Shown: positions 1 through 4,865 of the stretch, in pieces
Layout of the letters: the number at the start of each line of letters is the position of its first letter
How positions within the stretch are numbered: position 1 is the first letter of the stretch
Assembly (NCBI GenBank): GCA_047632015.1
Contig: JBLIBC010000189.1
Span: forward strand, 1 to 5,658
Reading direction: 5' to 3'
Length of the DNA stretch: 5,658 nucleotides
Origin: JBLIAZ01 sp047632015
GTDB taxonomy: Bacteria; Bacteroidota; Bacteroidia; Flavobacteriales_C; GCA-002722245
The notes under the pieces: model-generated
Told to the model about the DNA's origin: nothing
The model's database searches: none
Seen by the model: the letters and a program-made list of their open reading frames with translations, nothing else
Program-made: the position numbers and the translations under genes

Positions 1-101
1 GGTCGCCATCTTCTAGCAAGCTAGAAATGCTGCCCCTCGACTTGCATGTGTTAAGCCTCCCGCTAGCGTTCATCCTGAGCCAGGATCAAACTCTTCGTTG
101 T
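1..101 (-). rRNA. rrs: 16S ribosomal RNA, 5' end (partial)
   Basis: This is the first ~100 nt of small-subunit rRNA, transcribed leftward and continuing beyond the window start. The reverse complement contains the near-universal 27F site AGAGTTTGATCCTGGCTCAG at 75-94, then GATGAACGCTAGCGGGAGGC and the ACATGCAAGTCGAGGGG stretch, a wording typical of Bacteroidota. The mature 5' end is placed at about 101 by aligning AGAGTTTG to E. coli position 8; the exact end may differ by a few bases. The variable stem that follows (CTAGCTTGCTAG) is helix 6 of V1. The gene is driven by the promoter array at 280-627. Confidence 0.97.
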
Positions 102-142
102 ATAGTATAAATTAAATATATCTAGCTTGGTCTTATCGTCTT

Positions 143-158
143 TCGAAATAAATTTCGA
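143..158 (-). other. Short inverted repeat in the 16S leader
   Basis: A self-complementary stretch with arms TCGAAAT and ATTTCGA separated by two bases lies between the boxA-like element and the mature 16S end. In RNA the arms can form a small AT-rich hairpin. An alternative pairing uses TATCG (160-156) with CGATA (138-134) around it. This stretch would normally contain the 5' strand of the RNase III processing stem, whose partner lies beyond the 3' end of 16S and is not in the window, so its role cannot be decided. Confidence 0.35.
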
Positions 159-183
159 TATAAACGCTTATATTAACTTCAAT

Positions 184-196
184 CTTTCAAAGAACT
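184..196 (-). promoter_or_regulatory. boxA-like antitermination element in the 16S leader
   Basis: On the transcribed strand this reads AGTTCTTTGAAAG, resembling the E. coli rrn boxA core (TGCTCTTTAACA). GTTCTTTGA-type motifs recur in Bacteroidota rRNA leaders as far as I recall. It lies about 85 nt before the mature 16S end and downstream of a small hairpin at 213-226, the boxB-then-boxA order of E. coli rrn leaders. By analogy it would bind NusB/NusE (S10) and keep RNA polymerase from terminating in the untranslated operon. The function is inferred from sequence and position only. Confidence 0.55.
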
Positions 197-212
197 TCTT
201 CTATATAATAAC

Positions 213-226
213 CGACATTACTGTCG
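213..226 (-). promoter_or_regulatory. GNRA-tetraloop hairpin (boxB-like) in the 16S leader
   Basis: The leader RNA reads CGACA-GUAA-UGUCG: a perfect 5-bp stem closed by GUAA, which fits the stable GNRA tetraloop rule. It sits 16 nt upstream, in transcript order, of the boxA-like element. That matches the boxB position in E. coli rrn leaders. It could instead be part of a larger pre-16S processing fold. Confidence 0.45.
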
Positions 227-258
227 AATAGAAATCAAACTTATGCTTAAAAAACGTA

Positions 259-274
259 CCGTTGTTTCTAACGG
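259..274 (-). other. Hairpin at the start of proximal rRNA transcripts
   Basis: Immediately after the proximal -7 element the transcript reads CCGTT-AGAAAC-AACGG, a 5-bp stem with 6-nt loop. The same hairpin follows the middle promoter at 417-432. The distal promoter has a weaker counterpart in the same place (CCCC paired with GGG, 576-593). A CCCCGTT...GGTACGTT framework is thus shared by all three starts, suggesting a conserved initially transcribed element. Confidence 0.5.
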
Positions 275-279
275 GGCGA

Positions 280-310
280 CAAAGATATTAACTTATTTGG
301 TTCTACCAAA
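280..310 (-). promoter_or_regulatory. rRNA promoter, proximal (P3)
   Basis: On the minus strand, -33 TTTG (310-307), 19 bases, then -7 TATCTTTG (287-280). This fits the Bacteroidota primary-sigma consensus TTTG-N(17-23)-TAnnTTTG exactly. The stretch upstream of -33 (about 311-330) is almost pure A/T and could act as an UP element. Initiation is expected a few bases past 280, near 272-277, giving a leader of about 170 nt before mature 16S. Confidence 0.88.
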
Positions 311-350
311 ATAAATTTGAAATATTTTTGTCAGCTTTCTAAATCATCTA

Positions 351-370
351 GTATTAAACTTCTTTAATAC
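351..370 (-). other. Perfect 8-bp inverted repeat in the promoter spacer (two copies)
   Basis: GTATTAAA and TTTAATAC flank four bases, forming an AT-rich hairpin in RNA initiated at the middle or distal promoter. The copy in the second repeat is at 510-529. A second inverted repeat (CACACT 374-379 / AGTGTG 391-396) lies beside it, and CAGC/GCTG at 332-335 and 396-399 could close both into a branched fold, though it shares one base with the second hairpin. It lacks a following T run of terminator type in the transcribed direction. Confidence 0.45.
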
Positions 371-410
371 TATCACACTGGTATTAATGTAGTGTGCTGA
401 TGTTTGGAAG

Positions 411-569
411 AACGTACCGTTGTTTCTAACGGGGCGACAAAGATATTAACTTATTTGGTTCTACCAAAATAAATTTGAAATATTTTTTGTCAGCTTTCTA
501 AATCATCTAGTATTAAACTTCTTTAATACTATCACTCTGGTATTAATGTAGTGTGCTGATGTTTGGAAG
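411..569. repeat. rRNA promoter repeat, copy 2 (159 bp)
   Basis: Second unit of the tandem duplication, carrying the middle promoter. It is one base longer than copy 1 because of an extra T in the run before GTCAGC. The substitution relative to copy 1 falls in the left arm of a CACACT/AGTGTG inverted repeat (copy 1: 374-379 with 391-396) and breaks one pair of that stem. The near identity implies recent duplication or ongoing homogenisation between repeats or between rRNA operons. Confidence 0.97.
438..468 (-). promoter_or_regulatory. rRNA promoter, middle (P2)
   Basis: Identical to the proximal promoter because it lies on the second repeat copy: -33 TTTG (468-465), N19, -7 TATCTTTG (445-438), with the same A/T-rich tract upstream. 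It lies 158 bp upstream of the proximal promoter in the same direction, so its transcripts run through the proximal promoter and leader into 16S. Confidence 0.88.
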
Positions 570-645
570 AACGTACCCTTTTTGTCAACGGGGACGCAAA
601 TATAGATTCAATTTAGCTGACAGCAAAATTTATTTGCACTATTTT
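570..645. repeat. Diverged third copy of the promoter repeat (partial)
   Basis: This segment starts with the same AACGTACC and aligns loosely with the first ~75 bases of the 158-bp units. It keeps the CAACGGGG block, the inverted -7 element, the 19-base spacer length and the CAAAAT..ATTTG block around -33, but has many substitutions. After about 645 similarity is lost. It looks like an older promoter copy from which, or beside which, the younger duplication arose. Confidence 0.7.
597..627 (-). promoter_or_regulatory. rRNA promoter, distal (P1)
   Basis: -33 TTTG (627-624), N19, -7 TATATTTG (604-597): the same geometry as the two proximal promoters although the spacer sequence differs. The conservation of the elements and spacer length against a changed background supports function. 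Upstream is A/T-rich sequence (about 628-660). It lies 159 bp from the middle promoter and about 95 bp beyond the stop codon of the dehydrogenase gene. Confidence 0.82.
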
Positions 646-720
646 TTAATCTTTTTTATAACGTACTGATTTAGAGACAGAAAAATTACTCAAGATTGAT
701 TCGGAAGTTATATTAATCAC
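646..720. other. Non-coding stretch between the rRNA promoters and the dehydrogenase gene
   Basis: I see no gene, convincing promoter or clear hairpin-plus-T-run terminator here. It is A/T-rich, with runs such as CTTTTTTATA on the plus strand. The upstream dehydrogenase operon reads toward the rRNA promoters, so a terminator would be expected; none is obvious by eye. Confidence 0.5.
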
Positions 721-1395
721 TTAAGGAGTCGATGTAGACACAGGTATTACCTTACCATTTATAACAGATCCCGAATTCATGGCGAAATTCAATATAAATT
801 TTGCCATAGTATAAGGAGTAATGTCTGCCTTATATGTAGGAAAAGCTTTTTTTAGCATTTCAGTATCTACAGCTCCTAATGCTAAACAATTAAAAGAAAC
901 GTGATGATCTTTGTGTTCTTCAGCTAAACACTCAGTTAAATTAGCTAAAGCAGCTTTACTTGCACTGTAAACTGAAAGACCCGAAAACTTTCCGCTTCCC
1001 TGAAAGCCACCCATGCTACCTATATTTACCACATGTCCTTTCCCTTTAATTAAATTAGGAAGCAATATTTGGATTAACATGTATGGGCCCCAAAAATTGA
1101 TGTCAAATATCTTCTTAGCGTCTGTCAATGTCATGTCTTTATATAATTGCTGTTGTAAAAATCCAGCATTATTAATCATGATATTGATCTCTGCACCATC
1201 TATTGAAGCCGCCAACGCCTCAATGGATTCTTGCTCATTGAAGTTAAACTGAAGAAACTTTACCTTTTTATTGTCTTTGAAAGCTTCACCAGATGAAGTA
1301 CATGCAAAAATTCGGGTAATGTTATCTGACTTTATTGCGAGGTTTAATAACTCCTCGCCAATCCCTCGCGAAACTCCAGTAATTAGTATATTCAT
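721..1395 (-). CDS. Short-chain dehydrogenase/reductase (SDR) family protein
   Basis: A 224-residue NAD(P)-dependent oxidoreductase of the classical SDR family with a single Rossmann domain, likely cytosolic. The dinucleotide-binding motif TGVSRGIG lies at residues 6-13 and the NNAG motif at 75-78. The catalytic tetrad is visible as N100, S127, Y143 and K147 (YSASK 143-147). The Ser-Tyr distance is 16 residues, slightly longer than the usual ~13, because of a GGFQGSGKFSG insert; related Bacteroidota SDRs have similar text as I recall. The length is a little short of the usual ~245, with a brief C-terminal end. The ATG overlaps the stop of the upstream hydratase gene (ATGA at 1392-1395), so the two are translationally coupled. 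The substrate cannot be read from sequence; pairing with a CoA hydratase hints at an acyl or ketone substrate, but that is inference. Confidence 0.93.
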   Translation of the reverse strand: MNILITGVSRGIGEELLNLAIKSDNITRIFACTSSGEAFKDNKKVKFLQFNFNEQESIEALAASIDGAEINIMINNAGFLQQQLYKDMTLTDAKKIFDINFWGPYMLIQILLPNLIKGKGHVVNIGSMGGFQGSGKFSGLSVYSASKAALANLTECLAEEHKDHHVSFNCLALGAVDTEMLKKAFPTYKADITPYTMAKFILNFAMNSGSVINGKVIPVSTSTP

Positions 1396-2135
1396 CTATC
1401 AATAAATGTTTTAAGTATTCTCTTTGTGTCAGAACTTGTTACTAAATCACCACTCACAATTGCCAAACGATGTAGCTCGCTTTCTAAAGCAGTAAGGTTT
1501 TCTTCTGATTTCAAGCAGTGAATTGCTTTTGTATTATATGAAGATAATTCCTCCAGCTTTTGCTCAAATGCAAAATCAAGCTCATTTATGTTGACACAGC
1601 TATTAAATAGTTTATTTTGAAGACACCATTCGGCATCAAACCACGATTGGGGATTTAATGCTAGGTGCATAAAAGAAGTATTTGTGATTTTACTTTTAAT
1701 TACGGGACTTATAACAAACGGACCTAAACCAATCGTGAGTTCTGACAATCTAACTTTTGCATCATTTGATCCAATTAGGTAATCAGAAGCAGCAATTATC
1801 CCTACAGCACCTCCTACTGCTTTCCCTTGTACTTTTGTGAGCACAAGTGCTTTTGACATTTTAATAGCTAGTATAACTTTTGCAAAACCTAAAAAAAACT
1901 GCTCACCCTGCGCTGAATCATTAATTTCTAGTAGCTCATCAAAAAAGGCACCTGCGCAAAACACCTCCCCTTTACTTTGAATTGCGATCACATTTAAATC
2001 CTCTCGTTTAGCCAAAGTATCTATTTCCTGAGCTAGCTTGATGAGCATCTTTGAACTCATGGCGTTACTTTTTGGATGAAAAAACTCCACTACGGCTACC
2101 TTGCCTTGTTCACTCACTTTTACATATGCCTCCAT
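1392..2135 (-). CDS. Enoyl-CoA hydratase/isomerase family protein
   Basis: A 247-residue crotonase-fold protein, expected to act on an acyl-CoA thioester in the cytosol. The oxyanion-hole segments are visible as FCAGAFFDEL (59-68) and KAVGGAVG (105-112). The position matching catalytic Glu144 of rat mitochondrial enoyl-CoA hydratase is Gly112, whereas the Glu164 equivalent is kept as E132 in SELTIGLGPF. That one-glutamate pattern and the SEL.IG.GPF wording resemble bacterial proteins annotated as methylglutaconyl-CoA hydratase (leucine breakdown), but the exact substrate is not provable here; an isomerase or other crotonase reaction is possible. The C-terminal helical part (about 185-247) is complete. 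It is the first gene of a pair with the SDR, overlapping by four bases. The ATG at 2135 begins a normal family N-terminus (MEAYVKVSEQGKVAVVEFFHP). No Shine-Dalgarno is seen. Confidence 0.92.
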   Translation of the reverse strand: MEAYVKVSEQGKVAVVEFFHPKSNAMSSKMLIKLAQEIDTLAKREDLNVIAIQSKGEVFCAGAFFDELLEINDSAQGEQFFLGFAKVILAIKMSKALVLTKVQGKAVGGAVGIIAASDYLIGSNDAKVRLSELTIGLGPFVISPVIKSKITNTSFMHLALNPQSWFDAEWCLQNKLFNSCVNINELDFAFEQKLEELSSYNTKAIHCLKSEENLTALESELHRLAIVSGDLVTSSDTKRILKTFIDR

Positions 2136-2404
2136 GAAATCGAATACTTTTGTTTAAATATAGCCAAGGTAATTCACCCTATAGTGAATTGTCTGTTTTT
2201 TTATCAACCCTTACTGTTCAATTTCTTTTATTTAACTACCAAAATTCAATTTCACACCGCATCATCAAAGACACTACTAAAATTACTAATAACAAGCGTA
2301 AGAATTTTTCACTGTTTAATTGAAATCGTACATGTACTATTCAAAGCATATCACAAGAATAAAATTTGAATGTTCAGCAGTCGTAAAACATAAACGCAAG
2401 AAAG
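2136..2404. other. Intergenic region between the coiled-coil and hydratase genes
   Basis: This 269-bp A/T-rich gap separates two genes on the same strand. Beyond the inverted repeat at 2171-2190 it holds a 10-bp palindrome GTACATGTAC at 2328-2337. I see no convincing terminator for the coiled-coil gene and no RNA gene. Open frames across it have low-complexity, unconvincing translations. Confidence 0.5.
2171..2190. promoter_or_regulatory. Inverted repeat upstream of the hydratase gene (possible operator)
   Basis: AATTCAC and GTGAATT form perfect 7-bp arms around six bases, 36-55 bp upstream of the hydratase start. The position fits an operator for the hydratase-SDR operon. On the plus strand the repeat is followed after four bases by a run of seven Ts, so a weak terminator reading is also possible, but no plus-strand gene ends here. 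No strong -33/-7 promoter was found for this operon; TATATTTA (2162-2155) is the closest -7-like match and has no good -33. Confidence 0.3.
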
Positions 2405-3307
2405 CTATTTGAGGTAATAACTCGACCTACCACTGAAATAATTGTCAACGTAGATTTCAATTAGGTACATTCCTTTTTCAAACTTCACATCTTCGCTTTC
2501 CTCTTCGTAAGAAATAGTCATGTCTTGATTTTTACCTGTATAAGTGTATACCTTCTTAGCTGAGAATTTAGTTGGTTCAGATTTCCCTTCCTCCCTAAAT
2601 TCATCACTCCTCATCAACGGACTACCAAGCTCAACTTTACTTGGCGCTATTATCCTTAAATAAACGGTCTTTTCCCCTAGCGGTGAAATCGGATTGTCCA
2701 ATAACGTTAAACTCACATCTATTTTATTAACTCTTTTCGCCATGATGGTTTCCTTAAACTTACCATTCGAGCGTTTCTTGAACGCCGATACCGTTACATA
2801 TTCCGATTTAATCTTAGATCCTGAATTGATTTGATCACCCATTGATGATTTTTCTTGAGTAAGAGCTTCTACGTTTTCTTTTAAAGAATCATTTTTTTCA
2901 AACAACAATTTGTTCTCTACTAAAATCTCATCTATTTTGTCTTCCAATGCCCTGTTCAAAGACACGATTTTTGCATACTTCTTTTGTAGGGCTTTCAGTT
3001 GATCACTTTTATTCTTAACAGTAGATTTAATTTGTTCAATATCTTTTTTAACTTGTTTTAATTCATCTACCTTACTTATCAAATCCTCACTCAATTGGTG
3101 GTTATCTGCTTTAAACTCCTCTACCAAGATCAAGCTTTCATCATACAAATTGTTAATGCTTTTGTGCTGTTCCGATAAATTATCGTATTTCTCAGCAGAT
3201 TCTTCCTTGACAATTCCATATGAAACTCCTTGATAAAAATTTGCTACGACTGACAATAACAGTAACACTGCCAGCACAATTACTTTAACATTAGACTTTT
3301 TTTCCAC
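2405..3307 (-). CDS. Membrane-anchored coiled-coil protein with C-terminal beta domain
   Basis: A 300-residue protein of unknown function. Residues 2-7 are charged (EKKSNVK), followed by a hydrophobic helix (about 9-26, VIVLAVLLLLSVVANFYQ) likely to act as an uncleaved signal anchor with the rest in the periplasm. Residues about 36-157 are Lys/Glu/Leu-rich heptad-like sequence predicted to form a long coiled coil. The C-terminal ~135 residues look like a compact beta-rich domain, with TLLDNPISPLGEKTVYLRIIAP (202-222 region) and a terminal strand ending SSYYLK. I associate this arrangement with uncharacterised Bacteroidota proteins, often mislabelled as chromosome-segregation proteins because of the coiled coil. 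The start is GTG: an in-frame TAG lies three codons upstream (3316-3314), and no other Met occurs before residue 156. It is divergent from the glycosyltransferase gene, 75 bp apart. Confidence 0.9.
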   Translation of the reverse strand: MEKKSNVKVIVLAVLLLLSVVANFYQGVSYGIVKEESAEKYDNLSEQHKSINNLYDESLILVEEFKADNHQLSEDLISKVDELKQVKKDIEQIKSTVKNKSDQLKALQKKYAKIVSLNRALEDKIDEILVENKLLFEKNDSLKENVEALTQEKSSMGDQINSGSKIKSEYVTVSAFKKRSNGKFKETIMAKRVNKIDVSLTLLDNPISPLGEKTVYLRIIAPSKVELGSPLMRSDEFREEGKSEPTKFSAKKVYTYTGKNQDMTISYEEESEDVKFEKGMYLIEIYVDNYFSGRSSYYLK

Positions 3308-3336
3308 CGAGCGCTATTTTATGATTTAATAGTGAC

Positions 3337-3366
3337 TAAGATAGACGATGTCTGTAAATAATCTTA
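3337..3366. promoter_or_regulatory. Imperfect inverted repeat in the divergent promoter region
   Basis: In the 75-bp gap between the divergent coiled-coil and glycosyltransferase genes, TAAGAT-AGAC is mirrored by GTCT and, after seven bases, ATCTTA. AGAC/GTCT form a tight dyad around GAT. On the minus strand the left arm reads TATCTTAG, one base off the -7 consensus TAnnTTTG, so it may be the promoter of the coiled-coil gene, though no -33 TTTG lies at the right distance. No strong promoter is visible for the glycosyltransferase. Confidence 0.25.
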
Positions 3367-3382
3367 ATTTTACTAGTAATAG

Positions 3383-4483
3383 ATGTCAACAAAAATAAAA
3401 ATATTAGTTGTTAGTAATTATTCCAATACACTATCTGCAAGACCTGAGGCTGAAATTTTTTTGAAACTTGCAGCTTTAGGAGTCAAAATTGATATTGTTA
3501 CTGATAAAAAATCACATTATGCCAGTAAATTTATTGCAGCTGGCATTACAGTAATTGATCACACACCTCGAAAAAAAATTAGTCTACAAAGCATTTCATT
3601 GTTTAAAAACATGCTTACCACAGGAAAGCATGACCTTTTGTTGTTATATAATAGTAAAGCAATAATTAATGGATTGATTTCGGCCATGTTTCTAAAAACA
3701 AAAGTTATATTATATAGAGGTTGTGCTGGAAATATTTCGTCGTGGGATCCTTTTGCTTATCTGAAATACTTGAACCCTCGAGTCGACAAGGTTATTTGCA
3801 ATGCAGAATCTGCAGCATTATTATTACAAAAACAATCTTTCTTCGTCAACCATAAAGCGATTACGATTCATAAGGGGCATGATGCATCGTGGTATAACAA
3901 TGAAAACACGTATGATTTGAGCTTATTTAGCATTCCTAAAAATGCTTTTGTTGTTTGCTGCACTGCGAATGCCAGACCAGTTAAGGGAGTCCGTTTCTTA
4001 ATTGAATCGATGAAATACATAGGAAATCAATACCCAGTCCACTTTATCATAATGGGTACTGGTCATGAAGACAAAATCAATTTAAAATTAATTAATTCCT
4101 TAGAACGTAAAAACAACATCCATTTGGTAGGGTTCAGAAAAGACAACTTATCAATAATCAAAAGTGGTGATGCATTTGTATTACCCTCTGTTGATCAAGA
4201 AACCTTGACTAAATCAGTAATAGAAGCCATGTCATTGGGTGTGACTTCAATAATTACTGATGTACCTGGAAATAAAATTTTAATTGATGATCGTAAAACC
4301 GGTTTGATTGTGCCCACAAAAAATCCGAAGGCAATAGCTGATGCCATAATCTATTTACACGATAACCCAGATAAAAGTCAAGCGTTAGGTGTAGAGGGTA
4401 AAAAGCACATTGAACAAAACTTAAGTAATAATGACACAGCACAAAAATACTTACACTTATTTAATGAGATGCTATCACGATAG
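3383..4483 (+). CDS. Glycosyltransferase family 4 (GT-B fold)
   Basis: A 366-residue glycosyltransferase, of normal length for GT4, that would transfer a sugar from a nucleotide donor to a lipid- or glycan-linked acceptor at the cytoplasmic face of the inner membrane. The N-terminal acceptor domain begins with a beta strand (KIKILVVSNYS); the middle contains RGCAGNISSWDP and NPRVDKVICNAES (131-143). The C-terminal donor domain shows ARPVKGVRFLIESM (197-210), IIMGTGHE (222-229), LVGFRKD (248-254) and the EX7E motif of retaining GT-B enzymes, E273 and E281, within DQETLTKSVIEAMSLG, then TDVPGNKILI. There is no signal peptide or membrane helix. It is followed 28 bp later by panD on the same strand. 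Donor and acceptor sugars are unknown; an RfaE2-type enzyme two genes downstream makes lipopolysaccharide or surface glycan a reasonable guess. Confidence 0.93.
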   Translation: MSTKIKILVVSNYSNTLSARPEAEIFLKLAALGVKIDIVTDKKSHYASKFIAAGITVIDHTPRKKISLQSISLFKNMLTTGKHDLLLLYNSKAIINGLISAMFLKTKVILYRGCAGNISSWDPFAYLKYLNPRVDKVICNAESAALLLQKQSFFVNHKAITIHKGHDASWYNNENTYDLSLFSIPKNAFVVCCTANARPVKGVRFLIESMKYIGNQYPVHFIIMGTGHEDKINLKLINSLERKNNIHLVGFRKDNLSIIKSGDAFVLPSVDQETLTKSVIEAMSLGVTSIITDVPGNKILIDDRKTGLIVPTKNPKAIADAIIYLHDNPDKSQALGVEGKKHIEQNLSNNDTAQKYLHLFNEMLSR

Positions 4484-4499
4484 TAATCTTAATTCTTTT

Positions 4500-4507
4500 T
4501 AACTTTG
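4500..4507 (+). promoter_or_regulatory. Candidate -7 element directly before panD
   Basis: TAACTTTG matches the Bacteroidota -7 consensus TAnnTTTG at every fixed base and ends four bases before the panD ATG. Initiation a few bases downstream would make the panD transcript leaderless or nearly so. No TTTG or TTG is present 17-23 bases upstream, so either the promoter relies on -7 alone or this is a chance match and panD is read from the glycosyltransferase promoter. Confidence 0.35.
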
Positions 4508-4511
4508 CATT

Positions 4512-4865
4512 ATGTTAATTGAAGTTTTAAAATCAAAAATACACCGAGTAACTGTTACTGAAGCCGATTTGAATTACATCGGAAGCGTTACCATTGACGA
4601 AGATTTAATGATAGGATCTAATATCATTGAAGGAGAGAAAGTGCAAATTGTTAACATAAACAATGGTGAGCGACTTGAAACCTATGTAATAACTGGAGAA
4701 AAAGGATCAGGGAAAGTTTGTCTTAATGGTCCCGCAGCGCGACGAGTAGCAGTTGGAGACACTGTTATTATAATTTCCTACGCTCAAATGGAATTTGAAA
4801 AAGCAAAGCAATTTAAACCTACAATCATATTTCCAGACTCAAGCACCAACAGCATCCTTAAATAA
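4512..4865 (+). CDS. panD: Aspartate 1-decarboxylase (proenzyme)
   Basis: Converts L-aspartate to beta-alanine, the precursor joined to pantoate in pantothenate and CoA synthesis; cytosolic, a tetramer in characterised members. The 117-residue proenzyme is of typical length and starts in register with E. coli PanD (K9, H11). The self-cleavage site G24-S25 is intact in YIGSVTID; Ser25 would become the pyruvoyl group of the alpha chain. Arg54, Thr57, Tyr58 (ERLETY) and Asn72 in LNGPAARR, all active-site or processing residues in the family, are present. It lies 28 bp after the glycosyltransferase and overlaps the next gene by one base (TAATG). panC and panB are not in the window, so the pathway genes are dispersed or lie elsewhere. 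No Shine-Dalgarno is seen; a -7-like element lies just before the ATG. Confidence 0.98.
   Translation: MLIEVLKSKIHRVTVTEADLNYIGSVTIDEDLMIGSNIIEGEKVQIVNINNGERLETYVITGEKGSGKVCLNGPAARRVAVGDTVIIISYAQMEFEKAKQFKPTIIFPDSSTNSILK

Larger units (their letters stand above)
253..410. repeat. rRNA promoter repeat, copy 1 (158 bp, proximal to 16S)
   Basis: First unit of a head-to-tail tandem duplication; the second unit is 411-569. The two are identical except for one T added to a T run in copy 2 (copy 1 has five Ts at 325-329, copy 2 has six) and one substitution (A at 377, T in copy 2 at the corresponding position, about 536). Each unit begins with AACGTACC, which also occurs right after copy 2 at 570-577. 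Each unit contains a full promoter plus its initially transcribed hairpin and further upstream sequence able to fold as RNA. Confidence 0.97.

Noticed and set aside
351..370. Intrinsic terminator before the 16S gene
   Set aside because: The stem is purely A/T apart from its end pair and no U run follows it in the rRNA transcription direction; a terminator here would block the distal promoters.
253..569. CRISPR array or insertion-sequence remnant as the source of the direct repeats
   Set aside because: The units are 158/159 bp and contiguous, with no short-repeat/spacer alternation, no terminal inverted repeats and no transposase; each holds an rRNA promoter, which explains them.
1013..1252. 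Open frame of 79 codons on the plus strand inside the dehydrogenase gene
   Set aside because: It lies wholly within the well-supported SDR gene on the opposite strand, and its Cys/Ile/Asn-rich translation resembles no protein.
2076..2369. Open frame of 97 codons on the plus strand over the hydratase start and the intergenic gap
   Set aside because: The Phe/Tyr/His-rich translation is what AT-rich non-coding DNA yields; there is no promoter, and it overlaps the conserved hydratase N-terminus.
3308..3382. Strong promoter for the glycosyltransferase
   Set aside because: No TTTG/TTG -33 paired with a TAnnTTTG -7 was found on the plus strand; only weak TAATCTTA-like matches occur.
4254..4442. 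Open frame of 62 codons on the minus strand inside the glycosyltransferase gene
   Set aside because: It is a shadow of the conserved GT4 donor domain, with no promoter or recognisable protein.
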